64,000 nucleotides of DNA from Bettongia penicillata ogilbyi (taxonomy: Eukaryota > Chordata > Mammalia > Diprotodontia > Potoroidae): positions 6,798,811 through 6,862,810 of the forward strand of contig JAJHZJ010000311.1 of assembly GCA_023548195.1 (NCBI GenBank), given 5' to 3'. Of this stretch, positions 1-11,599 are shown one piece after another. The notes under the pieces were generated by a model, which saw nothing but the letters and a program-made list of their open reading frames with translations, had not been told where the DNA came from and ran no database searches. Both the position numbers and the translations under genes were made by a program. Each line of letters begins with the position of its first letter. Position 1 is the stretch's first letter.

Positions 1-108
1 TCTTTAGTTTTCATGACAATTTAAATCAGACAGGATCTCATATAGTATTTAGATTGGTTACCAGAATAAAATAAATGTCTGAACTGACATGAAGGCAAAA
101 GAAATCTT

Positions 109-110
<2 letters not shown>

Positions 111-154
<44 letters not shown>
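111..154. repeat. (AC)22 microsatellite
   Basis: Forty-four bases of uninterrupted AC dinucleotide, long enough to be length-polymorphic. Confidence 0.97.
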
Positions 155-158
<4 letters not shown>

Positions 159-229
159 AGAGAAAAGAGTTCATCAAATCTTCTCTATTGCCTTGTCAGA
201 AGACCTGATGCTCCAATAAATTACATTAT

Positions 230-735
230 AAAGAAGGGGCAAACACATCATGAGCCCATTTTTCATGTTGGAATTCTACTGTGCTATAAGATGTGATGAG
301 CTCAAGGATTTTAGGAAAACGTGGAAAAACTTCCATGAAATAATGAAGAGTAAAATGAGCAGAACCTAGAGAATATTGTATATAGCAGCAGTAATACTGC
401 TTTAAGAACAGCTTAGAGAGAATAAGTAATTTTGAGTATTATAACTACTCAAATTAACTGTAAAGGATGCATGAAGGAAGATGCTATTTGAATCCATAGA
501 AAGAGCTAATAAATAGCAGTTTGTATAGAATAATTTTGCATATACATATGTATGTAAAATTATTCTCTCTATATATATGTATACATACATACACACTATA
601 TATACATATACATACACACATGCACACCTATTTGTGCTTAATGGTATCTATCTCTAGGGCAGGGAGAGGGGAGGGAAAAAAAAGAAATTTACATGATAAT
701 TTTATTATATTTAAAAGGAATAGTAAGTCGTACAT
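230..735 (+). mobile_element. L1 3' end fragment, sense
   Basis: The stretch around 285-395 (GTGCTATAAGATGTGATGAG, then a block ending in GCAGAACCTAGAGAA) is the complement of the L1 3' region seen at 60320-60430 on the other strand. A GGGAGGGGAGGG-type purine run and an AT-rich tail follow, as expected of an L1 3' UTR. The copy is degenerate and carries a TATG/CATA tract at about 535-632. Confidence 0.6.
535..632. repeat. TATG/CATA-rich low-complexity tract
   Basis: Alternating TA, TATG and CATACA units inside the L1 3' end. The short open frames on both strands here are by-products of the repeat. Confidence 0.75.
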
Positions 736-1501
736 AATAGATTTGTAGTTTCAGGTGCAATCATTTTTTTTTTTGTTATACTATACTATGGAAATGCTTG
801 TTTTATTCCATAAATTAAAAATAAATAAATAAAAGAAATATGATAGCAAGTCACTCATTGGGCAGAAAGCAGGGATTTGGGGGCCAGGTGTCAGGATCTA
901 GTTCTTATAACAGCAAGGGGGATATTAGGGTTAAAGTTTTAAAATGATTGATAAATATTACAGGAAAACATAATACTCTATTGGAAAGAAAGGCAAGGAA
1001 TAAGGAAAAGAGTGGTACTGGAAATGACTTGAGAGAATGTTCAGAGACAATCTTTTTGCATTTTGAAAGCAGAGAAATACTCTTATATTTGAGTTGTTTG
1101 TTGGAGTAGAGCAGTAATGTGACTGACTCTCAAGAATGCGATGCGTTAGGATGAAAGAAAGTGTAATAAAGAAGGGAGAGAAGACAGGCCTGTGTTCTTA
1201 ACTGAGTTATTCTATGTTTCTGGGCCCATCTGCTTCTCTCTTTAGGTCCATCACTGGGGTTGGTGCCCAGTTTTCCCTTTCAGGAAATATTTAAATGGAT
1301 TCACATCTATACCTCAAAAGCTATGTATGTGGCTCAGGGAACTCAGCTGGAAGGGTAAATCCCCAAGAGGGACAATAAAGATAGTGAGGAGACAGGCTTA
1401 GTATCCTGACCACAGGAAAAGTACGGAGAATGCTAGGAAATCTATGAATGGGTTCTGAGGCTTTTTAAAGGATATGAAATCCTCCTTTCTCCTTTTGCCT
1501 G
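736..1501. other. Unassigned AT-rich DNA
   Basis: No open frame of note and no repeat I recognise, apart from an AATA run near 815-835. Confidence 0.5.
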
Positions 1502-1556
1502 AAAACTCCCATTGAAGTGAATGGAACTTCTGTCTGGTTGATTCAATGGGGGTTTT
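1502..1556. repeat. 15-bp inverted repeat followed by poly-A
   Basis: AAAACTCCCATTGAA (1502-1516) pairs with TTCAATGGGGGTTTT (1542-1556) with one mismatch over a 25-base loop. A run of more than 20 A follows at once. Confidence 0.6.
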
Positions 1557-1557
1557 G

Positions 1558-1662
1558 TAAAAAAAAAAAAAAAAAAAAAAATAGAAAGAAAGAAAGAAAA
1601 AGAAAGATAAAGAAAGGAAAATGGAGAAGAAAAAGAAAGGAAAAAAGGAAGAAGGAAAGAAA
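1558..1662. repeat. Poly-A and GAAA-rich tract
   Basis: A homopolymer of about 23 A runs into imperfect GAAA/GGAAAA repeats. It is typical of a decayed retroposon tail, but I do not recognise the body upstream. Confidence 0.85.
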
Positions 1663-2115
1663 AAAAGCCATATTATCCAAGTAGCTTCTAAGTCTCCTTA
1701 CTGGCTAATTCTCCAAATTAAACATGTTATCTGGTCTCAACCATTTCTTTTTCACATTCCCCAAAGGGACTAGTTATGTGCATTGATGGCTGAAACATTT
1801 TCTATTTATGACCTCTTTTTTTCCTTCTCTAGGGAGTCAGTCAAAACTTGAACCTATTGAAAATGATATTTTTCAGGAACAACTCTTCACTGCCAAGTTA
1901 TTTATCATATTAAAACCAACTTTTTGGAAAGAAGGCAATAGCCTACAATGCTGAGAAAATCCGTCTCCTTCTCTTCTGGGAATCAATCATAACAGGTGTT
2001 AAAATTGTTTGGACTGATAGAATTGTCCAAAGTAGCTAATCATATTCAGTCTCCAGGTAGCAAGGTGCATAGAAAATTCATGGAATATGGACTGGTGAAT
2101 AATCCTAATTGTACT
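1663..2115. other. Unassigned DNA
   Basis: No repeat or coding feature seen. Confidence 0.45.
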
Positions 2116-2117
2116 TA

Positions 2118-2275
2118 GATTCAGGAATACCTGGGTTGAAAATCTGCTACAAACACTTATTGTGTGATCCTGGGTAAGATATTAAATGTCTCTATGCCTC
2201 AGTTTCCTAATCTACATAAATTAGACATGATGGCCTCCAAGTTTCCTTCTAGCTCTAAATCTATGATTCCATAGG
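2118..2275 (+). mobile_element. MIR-type SINE, sense
   Basis: Shows the MIR order: ACCTGGGTTGAAAATC, then GTGTGATCCTGGGTAAG, CCTCAGTTTCCTAATC, and the 3' motif CTTCTAGCTCTAAATC. Confidence 0.8.
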
Positions 2276-2507
2276 TTTAATTTTGCACTTGAAATAAGTT
2301 CATCACATGGTGGTATTTAGACTAATGAATCTAGATGAACAGCCTCACTCTGTGAAGACTGAGGAAAAAGCACCCTCATCCTTGGCGGCGATTGTGCCAC
2401 TTTACATTATGCCATTCTAATTTTACCCACAAATTGTACAACTCTGGTCCACATATACTTTAAATTTTCTTTACTTTTCATGTGGTTTGACCTGTAGAGC
2501 AATAATA

Positions 2508-2572
2508 AATGAATCAAGCAAGCAAGGATTTATTAAGAGCCTACCATGAGCCAAGATGATGAATGACTTTGA
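2508..2572 (-). mobile_element. L2 3' end, antisense
   Basis: AAGGATTTATTAAGAGCCTA is the complement of the L2 terminus (consensus TTAATAAATG). Only about 65 bases are recognisable. Confidence 0.5.
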
Positions 2573-2837
2573 AACAAAAGAGCACGGTGCTTAGAAGAGA
2601 AACCCAAGCAAAGAAAAACGTATTGATACTTACTTGGTCTTTCTATGTCTTCCATGAAAAATCTTCAATTTGAAATCCCTTTTCCCATTCATTGACAAAC
2701 GTGAGATTCCTGAGGACCTAGCTTTCTGAACAGAACAGCTCAGTTCATTTATATACATCACCAAGGAGAGAAAAATGATTTGTCCTGTCAGTTAAAACTC
2801 TGTTCCAGTTTAAAGAGAATTTAAAGGCAAAATTCAC

Positions 2838-2945
2838 TCATCTGGTCTTTACCAAGTGCCTACTCTGTGCAGAGCCCCAATACAAAATTAAATACTACAT
2901 GACCCCCTGCCCTACCTCTGGGAGCTTACAACCAAGTAAGAACTT
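2838..2945 (-). mobile_element. L2 3' end, antisense
   Basis: Contains AAGTGCCTACTCTGTGCAGA and GGGAGCTTACAACCAAGTAA, the antisense L2 terminal signature, without the catalytic region. Confidence 0.6.
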
Positions 2946-3214
2946 ACAATGTGTTTGCTCCTCCTCAGATCAGATTTCTTTACCTGGGTTCACAGATACC
3001 CATGGATTCAGTGTATAGATTTCAGGGGGTCCATAGACTTGGAAAGGATAAAGAAAACATTTTAAAAAATCAGTCATTTCCTCCAGTCTCACTTCTTCCT
3101 GTGGTTCATAGTTTAGCCCTGAGGGGGTCATCATTCAAAGTAGAATACAAGTCAGGTTGGGAGCCCATGTACCAATTTTATATGTCTCTGTGTACATAAG
3201 TCTCTATCTACAAA

Positions 3215-3285
3215 TAAGAGTTTACATTTCTATGGTGCCTTTAGGTTTACAATGTACTTTCCCCACAACAATATATGGGGTCAGT
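3215..3285 (-). mobile_element. MIR fragment, antisense
   Basis: TTACATTTCTATGGTGCCTT and TTTACAATGTACTTTCC resemble the complement of the MIR 3' portion. Short and diverged. Confidence 0.4.
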
Positions 3286-3329
3286 CTTTACGAAGAAAAT
3301 GAATTTTACGAACATATAAACAGCAATGT

Positions 3330-4130
3330 GGCAGCTAGCACCAGACTGAGGGTCAGAAAACCTGGGTTCTAATCCTTGCTCTACTACTGACTGTGTGATC
3401 TTGGGCCTGGGTTTTTTCCTATTACCTTCACTTCTCTGGACCTCAGCTTTCTCATCTGTGAAATGAAGAAATGTCATATGACTTCAAAGGTCTCTTCCAA
3501 ATAGGACCTACATGTACAAAAAATATTTCAAGCAGGTCTTTCTGTAGAGACAAAAAATTAGAAGCAGAGGAGATGCCTGTTATTTGAGGAATGGCTGAAC
3601 AAGTTATGGTATATGATTGGAATGAAATACTGTTATGTAGTAAGAAATGATGAAGGGGACAATTTCAGAGAAACTTAGGAAGACTTATGTGAACATTGAT
3701 ACAAAGTGTAGTGAGTAGAACTGGGAGACAATTTGCACAATAACAATAATATTGTAAAAGACAAACGACTTTGAAAGACTTAAGAATTCTGATCAACACA
3801 ATGATCAACTATAATTCCAAAAGACTCATAATGAAACATACTATCTCCTCTAGAGGAAGAGTTAATGGACTCAGACCACAGATTGAAGGATATTTTTTCT
3901 TTTTTGAAAATGGCTAATGTAGGAATTTATTTTGCATGACTACACACACACACACACATATGTATATGTAAATGTGTTTTATCTTTCTTGCCTTTTCAAT
4001 AGGTAGGGAAAGAGTAGATGGAAGGTGAAGGAAAAGGATTTAGAACTGAAAATAAAATGAAATTGAATTTTTTATAAGAAAATCTCTTCCAGCTCTAAAA
4101 TTTTTCTCATCTATGAATCTAACAATAAAA
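3330..4130 (+). mobile_element. MIR split by an L1 (3500-4082)
   Basis: The MIR occupies 3330-3499 (CTGTGTGATCTTGGGC, CCTCAGCTTTCTCATC) and resumes at 4083 with TCTCTTCCAGCTCTAAAA. The 9-mer TCTCTTCCA at 3491-3499 is repeated at 4083-4091, as expected of a target-site duplication around the intervening L1. Confidence 0.7.
3500..4082 (+). mobile_element. 5'-truncated L1 3' end, sense
   Basis: Starts with ATAGGACCTACATGTACAAA and continues through AATGGCTGAACAAGTTATGG and GTGAGTAGAACTGGGAGA, matching the complement of the antisense L1 at 60.3-60.6 kb, then a 3' UTR and an A-rich end. It lies between two copies of TCTCTTCCA. Confidence 0.75.
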
Positions 4131-4654
4131 TTGTGAAATTGATGAAGTTGCTCTCTGATGCTTCCTCCTAGTTTCTCATTTCATGGCCTTCTTTCTCCTT
4201 TGGATAACTCTCCTGCTGTTCCACTCTCAGGGATCTAGTGCCCTTATCCTATCTAGAGTGCTCTCTTAAGCATCAACTACAAACCCACACTATACAGATA
4301 ATCTAGAATCCTCCACATCAAAACTGATGTTTCCTGTGTCCTGTTCTCTAATCTTCTGATCTCTTCTCAAATAACTTTCTGTTTTATCCATTCAAGATAA
4401 TATATTTGAGTTTTCCACAGATACTTTATGGAGACAATCCAGAGAAAGGAGCATGATGACAGGAATTTCAGGGAAGGGGGGAGGTCTATTTTGGGGTAAG
4501 GAGCCTTTCTGCATTTCTGAAATCACATTATGTGTGGGAAATTGCTTACTATGATATATGGCCTGGGGTTATACTCATTGAGGATATGAGAGCTAGAACT
4601 TTAAAAAGATATTTCACTTGATTGGAGTAGTTTCTGAATCATTCTCACTTTCTT
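4131..4654. other. Unassigned DNA
   Basis: Pyrimidine-rich around 4150-4400. No family recognised and no coding potential. Confidence 0.45.
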
Positions 4655-4885
4655 AAGGTAACAACTGACATTAATATAACTGCTAAACTTCATAATGAGA
4701 CATTATCTCACTTGATCCTTAAAACAGCCTGCTGAAGTAGATTTTAAGGGTAGCATTCCAGTTTTACAGAAGGGAAAATCAAGGCTCCAGGAAGTTAATT
4801 GACTTGCCCCACATGGTCACACAGTAAGTGCCAGGGAAGGTGTTTGATCTGAGCTCTATACCTGGCTCCAATGCTAAGAATATTT
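4655..4885 (-). mobile_element. MIR-type SINE, antisense
   Basis: CAGTTTTACAGAAGGGAAAA, then TTGACTTGCCCCACATGGTC and ACACAGTAAGTG, are the antisense MIR core in the expected order. Confidence 0.75.
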
Positions 4886-5442
4886 CTCCTGGACCACATG
4901 ACTCAGGCAGAAGAATAATTCACAAAGGAAGTCACTTGTTTGTCTTTGTGGGCTATACCCAAAGGGAGTCATTCATTAGTAAGTGAGAAATACACCCAAG
5001 GATTGAATGTGTCTTGGTGCCAAAGTGAATTGCTCATTCTCATTTGTGAAGAATTCTAAAATGCCATCACCAAAGATATTTCCGAATAGACTATGTATAA
5101 AGGAAGTAGGACCGAGGAGGAAAATGTGAGGAGGACCTGTGGAGGAAAGTTAAAGGAGATCCATTCATTTTTAACCTATTTCCTTTGAAAAGTTGTGACC
5201 ATTTTTGAGGAAGATAGATTTTGTGCTAAAAGGTGATTTAGAAGTTGGTATGCTGTACTATTTTTCTGGCAACACTGGAATCAGAAAGAACATTTTGGCT
5301 CATAATAGACAGTGGCAAGGTGATTCATATTTTAAAAAGAACAGCCTGTGAAGTCAAGAGGAAAAGCCACAAAGGGTCACAGACTTTACGCATAGCTGCT
5401 ATAATCTTATACTAAAGGTCAGTGTTTACACACATAGAATGT
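4886..5442. other. Unassigned DNA
   Basis: No repeat family or gene recognised. Confidence 0.45.
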
Positions 5443-5459
5443 AGAAAGTAGAGGTGTTA

Positions 5460-5652
5460 ATTCATTATGATTCTTCTATGCAACATGACTAATGTGAAAA
5501 TGTGTTTAATAAGAATGTAGGTGTAGCACCTATATCGGATTGCATGCCATCTTCGGGAGGGAGGAGGAGAAACTACAGAACTATAGAAAACTATAGAAGT
5601 GAATGTTGAAAACTAAAAATAAATAAACTAATTTTTTAAAAATAATTAAAAA
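5460..5652 (+). mobile_element. Short L1 3' end with exact target-site duplication
   Basis: Contains CACCTATATCGGATTGCATG, a GGGAGGGAGGAGG run and a TGAATGTTGAAAACTA-type terminus before an A-rich tail, as in marsupial L1 3' UTRs. AGAAAGTAGAGGTGTTA occurs at 5443-5459 and again at 5653-5669, a perfect 17-bp target-site duplication. Confidence 0.85.
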
Positions 5653-5669
5653 AGAAAGTAGAGGTGTTA

Positions 5670-6084
5670 TCTAGACAGACAGATAGTGAGATTGCCCAAA
5701 GCTCCATGGATGTCCTGACCTTTCCCTGTTGCCTCAACCTCCTGGAATCTCTGGCAACTGAGTAATGTGATTGGGGGGTGGGGTCACAGGGGGGATTATG
5801 TATTTGTATGGGTGTAGGGATATACTCTGGTAACACTAATCACCTGCATCCCTCTGAGCTAAAGATGGGGAGGGTTTCAGCAGTGGTATCAGGATGACAT
5901 GAGGTGGAGTCTTTACAGGATCCTGTCCATGGGAGCTGACTGACTCTTGTTCTGGCATTGATGAGAAGGACGACAGGATGGCCGGTCAAATGCTTTTGTC
6001 CACTCAGCTGTATTCATCCACTTGGATGGAAGCACTATTAATGTCTTCAAAAAGTGAGGGACAATGATAAGTAGATAGCCAGAG
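5670..6084. other. Unassigned DNA
   Basis: No repeat or coding feature recognised. A G-rich patch lies near 5770-5795. Confidence 0.45.
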
Positions 6085-6485
6085 AAAGCATTTATTAAGC
6101 ACTTGTTATAAGTACTTTCCAAATTCCCCTTATTGCTAGTGCCTCCCTTTTACTGATTCCAGTATCTCCAGTTTATCTTGTATGTGTCCTGTTAGTATGT
6201 AGCTGTTTGCATGTTGTCTCCCCGCAATTGACAATGAGCTCCTTGAGAGCTTGGAATGAATTTTATTTTCCTTTGTATTATCCCCAGTGCTTCTCATAGT
6301 ACCTGGCACACAGAAGGCACTTAATAAATGCTTACCGACTGACTGCCAAGTATTGTGCTAAGTGTTGGGGATACAAACACAGGAAAGCAAGACAGTTTTT
6401 GCCTTCAAAGAATTTATGTTCTAATGAAGAAATAACATAAAAGGGGAACTAGAAGGAGGGGGCTGTTTAAACATGTAACAGCATG
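6085..6485 (-). mobile_element. Antisense L2 3' end interrupted by a sense L2 3' end
   Basis: The antisense terminus (AAGCATTTATTAAGCACTTG) begins at about 6088 and resumes at about 6346 with AAGTATTGTGCTAAGTGTTG. Between them, 6127-6343 is an L2 3' end in sense (AATGAGCTCCTTGAGAGC, GTACCTGGCACACAGAAGG, CACTTAATAAATGCTTA). Two L2 copies of opposite orientation are nested. Confidence 0.7.
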
Positions 6486-7415
6486 ATATTGATAGAAAAT
6501 AAATTCTGAGGAGGCCTGATTCCAGACAAGATGAGGAGAAAACTCACCTAATCAGAGCCTAGGGTGCCAGGGTAGAATCCAGGATGCCAGTGGTAGGGGA
6601 ACAAGGATGATGGCTATCACGTAGGCAACATGCGTGAAGAAAGGAGGGAGTATTAAGAATGGATAAACAGAATTGTCATTCTTTCCATTGATAAAAATAA
6701 TAGTAAAAGACTTATGTAGCCCATATTAGTTCTAAGGAGCTGTCTTTAAACTCCCACTCTCAGATAACTCTTAGGTCCCAGAACAAGGTTATTTCCCTAC
6801 CCCCTCAGAGTTGTAAGGATACCCTTGAGGATTTGGGATTAATTCTTTAACTAATGCTGTTGGCTCAATCCCACACTGGTGTGCTTTTTTTCTCCCCCAA
6901 GATTGTCAGCTGAGAATCATTTTAGTCATGGTTATTTAGCTTTTAGAGAGCAGTATTTATTAAGGGGTCATAGGAATAATATTTGCAACAAAACATCTCA
7001 CCAAGAGTTTGAGGCAGAGAAACCAGGGGAAAGTGAGTTTAAGTTTGGAGAGTACATGTGGCAAAGATGTAACTCTTATCTCCTGGTTACTGAAAGTCTT
7101 TTTCATCTATCTGTGGGTGCTCAAAAGCTTCACTCAGATACAATGTAGTTTTTTTAGCTGGTTCCTTGTGGATCTACACCCAGTCTTTCCTTGGCCCCCA
7201 GTTCAGATGCTACCATAAACTGATCCAGGGATGCCATTAAGACCAAGGGAAAGATGGGAAGTCCATCACCTTTCAGATTCCTTGAATTACATAAAGTTCT
7301 TCTCTGGCCAAAGGTGGGGGGAAAGAAGGTCCAAAGTCTTCTCCCCTCCTTCTTGCCCCACCTCCTTGGTTCTCCTAAGAGGTCTTCTTGGAAAAATTAT
7401 TAGTAAATTTTAAAA
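6486..7415. other. Unassigned DNA
   Basis: About 0.9 kb with no recognised repeat. Short open frames at 6879-7413 show no family resemblance. Confidence 0.45.
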
Positions 7416-7600
7416 ATTATTGTTTTTGATGTCTTTTCTTTTTTTATATGTCACAGACATTTCCAGATATGCCACCACCACCCCACCTACCAATGAGCCT
7501 CCCTTTATAAAAAGAAAGCCAGTTAAGCAAAAACGATTAACAATGACTAAGTCTGACAGTATACTATATGTCATATTCTGCTCACTTAGGCTCCCATCTC
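7416..7600 (-). mobile_element. L1 3' UTR (second subfamily), antisense
   Basis: Shares layout with 11600-11780, 15300-15680, 23440-23625 and 53520-53720: a T-rich start, a pyrimidine block, AGCCTCCCTTTATAA, then AAAGCCAGTTAAGCAAAAAC and AAGTCTGACAGTATAC. I read this as the 3' UTR of a second marsupial L1 subfamily. Confidence 0.5.
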
Positions 7601-8384
7601 TCTGAGGAAGTAGCAGGGGTGGGGGTGAGGGGGTAGCATTTAAGAGGTCATATTGGAACTGGCTTTGAAGAATAAGTAGAATTTTTTTTTTTTATTTCAG
7701 GTATGTAACAACCTTTGTTTCCTCCACATCATGAAATACAAAGATGTAAGGACTCACAGGAGCTCATGAACAAATAGAGACATAACACACTGAAATAGCC
7801 CGTATACTCATTTAACTCAGCCAAGAAGGTAAAGACATTTTGAGGGATTGCTGAACATTTTCCTTAGACTTACCCTATCTGAGAAAATCATGGTATTATA
7901 ATGGAAGATGGGCAAGATCCAGATCTCCTGGTCTTTCGTGGCATGACTTTAATCCTCCAGGTACAGAGCAATTTCTTTTCCAAGAAGCATGATTATTAAA
8001 GAAGCTTTTCCCCTCTGGAGACTAAGAGCAGTGCCTGACTCTGGAATTTTAAAAATTCTTGAATTTTGGATTGGCCATGAGGTAATCCACAAGGCTTCCC
8101 AATATCCATCGTCTGGATTTTAGTCTGTCACTTGCGCTCAGAAAAGACCCAGAAAAGACAAAGAAGAAGGCATCCAGGGGCTGAACTCACAATTTTACCT
8201 GGGCAAGCACAGGCTGCTCATGATAAGCTTCTACTAGTTGTCATTTTCAATTGCTGAGGATGTATAGCATACAGAAATTCCCCCCCTCCCAAAACTTCCC
8301 TCCCCTCTCTCAAACTCACTAAATTTTGATATAAATATCCAAGGAGGGAAAAGTTTAAAGAAAAAAAGGGGGGAAACGGGGTAA
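7601..8384. other. Unassigned DNA
   Basis: No repeat recognised. A pyrimidine-rich patch lies at 8280-8315. Confidence 0.45.
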
Positions 8385-10374
8385 TGCCAACAGGATGTCA
8401 ACAAGTAAAAATGAGAGGGAGAACTTTAGGAATAGAACAAAAGAATGGAAGTGAAAAGTCTTACCTGGGGAACAATGAGTAGCCAGTTTGACTGAAGCAT
8501 AGAATACTATAGGAAGAGAAAAATCTACACAAATACACTGGATAAAGAGCACCTTGAGTGCTAAATTAGATGGGTGGCTACCAAAGAACTTTGAAGATGG
8601 AAGTAAAATGATTGGATCTATATATTAGAAAGATTAATCTGACATGGCTGTGAAGACTAGCTTGAAACAGGGAGAAACTAGAGATGAGTAAACCCATCAG
8701 AAGGCTCTTGCAGCTGCTTAGTGAAAGTGGAATGAAGGCTTGGACTGAAGAATTTATGCTCACAGAGGAGATACTTAAAACCATTAGGGTAGATGAGGTG
8801 ACAAAAGGAGAAAGTGTTTAGGGAGAAGAGGATGAAGGATAGAGCCTCAGACAATGCCTCTATTAAGAGGATTAGAAGGGGAAAGGAACCATTAGAGTGG
8901 TAAGAAGAGAAATGGATGAAGAAGACAAAGAAGGAAAGTATACAAGAGAGGAACTGGTTTCTGGGAAAGGAATCTTGGGAGACTACTCCATTCTAGATTT
9001 TGCAATACAGCAGAGAAAATCTGGGCATAGCCCAACATGAACTCTAAAGCTTAAGAAAGTAGATTCCAAAAGTTCAGAGAAGAAATAGGTAAGACCTCCT
9101 ATACTAAAATGCTTCGGGGGAAGTCAGCCCATTACCAGCATGGGTAATGCTCAAGAATAAAATTCTAGACACAAAGTGAGGTAATTCCAATGAGGAAGAG
9201 AAAAAGGGATTTGTGTGAAGGGACTCATGTAGATGCAAAGGGAGCTCAGAAGCCAATTTAGATTTTAGAAACATACAAAAGATAGAAACAAGGCCAGATA
9301 ACAAAAAATGAATAAGAGCGTGTCGTAGTTGTATAAAAATAGTATAAGAAGTTCTAAATTTCAGAATGAACTGAAGCTGGCATGGGATGCTAAAGACAAC
9401 AAAATGATGGGTTTTTTAAAGCTAAATTGAGCAGAAGTAAAAAAAAAAAAAAGGAGGATCTAAGAAAGAATAGGGCCTTTACTTGGGGTGGATAAAATGA
9501 TAACTGACAACAGAGAAGACCAGGCTGCTGAATGCCCATTTTGTTCCTGTTTTCCCTTTGAAAGAAAATGACTTTTATATTGAGACTGACAGAACAAAAA
9601 TAACTAATAGGGAGTTGATAACCAAGATAAGGAAGGAGATAATAGGGGAGCACCTTCCTGCCCTAGAGAATTGAACTCACCTGACCCATAGGGATTCCCT
9701 TTCTATGGTCCTGAGAGGACTGGATGTTTTGGCAGAGGGGAAGAAATCTGTTGAAGAAGGAAAAATCAAAGACGTGTGAGACTGAAGGGATGACCAACAG
9801 AGTAAGATACTAGAGGAAGTATGAGAGGATGGGACAAAGGGAAAAGATGGAGGGGGTTAACCTTGGCAAGGAAAAAATCACTTTCTCTGAGCCAGGAGAG
9901 AAAAGATAGACAAGAGTTTTGAGAAGGGGAGGGGAGGAGGTGAAGTTACTCAAATTGGAAAGTAGGAAGAGAGGTCATTTACTAGGAATATGGTGGCAGA
10001 CGTAGGTTGGGATTTTAAGAAGACCGGAAAAGGGCTGGGATTGGAAGGAACTATTGGGTTCTGTGAAAAAAATAATTTAGTAAACAAATTGAATAAAAGA
10101 ATTGCTAGGCAGCCTTGACAACCCAACTGAGGTTAATTTATGATGGATATGATCAGACCAAAGTTATGACATTTTCAAGAAATGCCTGGGAACTCAGAGA
10201 AAATAAATGATAGGAATTAATGACCTTTATGGCTAAGGTGATCAGAAGGAACAGGGAAGTAAGGGATTTTAGAGTGGTAGCAACATTTGTTGAAGTGGCT
10301 GAGCATGAGGTTAAGGATGGCTGGGGTTGCTAACAAATGGAGAATGGAGATGGTGATCTGGGAGAATGATAGAT
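8385..10374 (-). mobile_element. Old L2, antisense, about 2 kb
   Basis: Strongly purine-rich on the plus strand. Landmarks follow the antisense L2 order seen in better copies at 33-36 kb and 39.7-40.8 kb: AACCCATCAGAAGGCTCTTG near 8690, GGTTAACCTTGGCAAGGA near 9857, and CCCAACTGAGGTTAATTTAT near 10121. Strongly diverged; no open reading frame survives, and parts of 8800-9800 are assigned only by position. Confidence 0.5.
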
Positions 10375-10612
10375 AATATTTATATAGCACTTATTATGTG
10401 CTAGGCACTATACCAAATGCTTTACAATTATCTCATTTAATCATAACAACCCCAAGAGATAGGGACTATTATCCCCATTTTACAGATTAGGAAACTGACA
10501 CAAACAGAGGTTAAGTGACTTGCCCACAGTCACATAACTAGTAAGTGTCTCAGGCTGGATTTGAACTCAGGTGTTCCTGATTCACAGCCTGAAGCTCTAT
10601 CCACTCTAAGAT
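10375..10612 (-). mobile_element. MIR-type SINE, antisense, near full length
   Basis: Runs from ATATTTATATAGCACTTATT through CCCCATTTTACAGATTAGGA, AAGTGACTTGCCCACAGTC and ATTTGAACTCAGGTGTTCC. Confidence 0.85.
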
Positions 10613-10739
10613 GTGGGGAAAAACAAATCTCGTTGGAGTAGAAGAGGTAGAAAGAAAGGAGGTTGTGGTCAGAGAATAGAATTTCTAAGGTTAGGTTATT
10701 AGAAGTATTATAATTCTAAGTAGAGATGAGTTCTAAAGT

Positions 10740-10885
10740 CAAATCAAATCATTTCACAAGCATTTATTTACCAAGTATTAGAAATGGTCCTAGGTAAGCG
10801 CTGGGGTTACAAATGTAAAGAAAAAAACCAGTTGCTTCCCTCAAGGAATTTGCTATTCTAATGGGGAAAGACAACACTATGGAAG
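10740..10885 (-). mobile_element. L2 3' end, antisense
   Basis: CACAAGCATTTATTTACCAA, GCGCTGGGGTTACAAATG and CCCTCAAGGAATTTGC are the L2 terminal signature in antisense. DNA from 10885 to about 11110 may be more of the same element, but it is too diverged to say. Confidence 0.65.
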
Positions 10886-11139
10886 CTGAAGACTAGAGGG
10901 AAAGTACCTGGGTGCAGGCATCGTGGCCATATCTGGAGACTGAGCTAAGGATGATTTGGATCCTACCTCAAAATGAGATTTCTGGGAAGAACTTGCTGGA
11001 GGGAGAAGGGGGCTGCAGTGGTAGAGAGAGAAGGCAGCTGAATCTTGGTGTCAAAGTGTGGTCATCTTTGGTTGAGTAGCTGAAACTGACGACTTCATGT
11101 AGCTGTCTTCACAATGGCTTTTAAAAAGTATCCGGTCAG

Positions 11140-11340
11140 AATTATGGCAATATTTTTTGCATGACTGAACATGTATAATCTATATCTGGGGGCGGGGGGA
11201 GTGGGAGGTTAGGGAGGATGGTGGTGAGGGAGGGAGAAAATTTGAAACTGAAAATGTTTTTTAAAAATGAATGTTAAAAATTGTCTTTACATGTAACTGG
11301 AAAAAAATAAAATATTTTTTCCCAAAAGTAAAAAAATAAG
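11140..11340 (+). mobile_element. L1 3' end, sense
   Basis: CATGACTGAACATGTATAAT, a GGGGGCGGGGGGAG run and TGTCTTTACATGTAACTGGA are the typical marsupial L1 3' UTR, ending in an A-rich tail. GTATCCGGTCAG (11128-11139) and GCATCCAGTCAG (11341-11352) form a 12-bp target-site duplication with two mismatches. Confidence 0.85.
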
Positions 11341-11520
11341 GCATCCAGTCAGTAAGTTAATATTCTGATCCATTCTAGCCCTATGGTTAGGGATATAGGA
11401 AACAGAAGGGTGATGTAAGCCCTTGCCCCTAGGGCCCTTACATTCTAGTGAGGAGACAAGACATACATACATACATGAAACTGTTAAATTACAAGAGAAG
11501 TCAATATATATTTAAGGGCC
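11341..11520 (-). mobile_element. L2 3' end, antisense
   Basis: GGGCCCTTACATTCTAGTGA and GGAGACAAGACATACATAC follow the antisense L2 3' end pattern. The L1 just upstream probably landed in this copy. Confidence 0.55.
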
Positions 11521-11599
11521 AAAATGATTGGCACAGATGATGAACACCATGGGGGGGTGGGGTGAGAGAAATGATATCCCTATGGGCTACAGTAATTTT

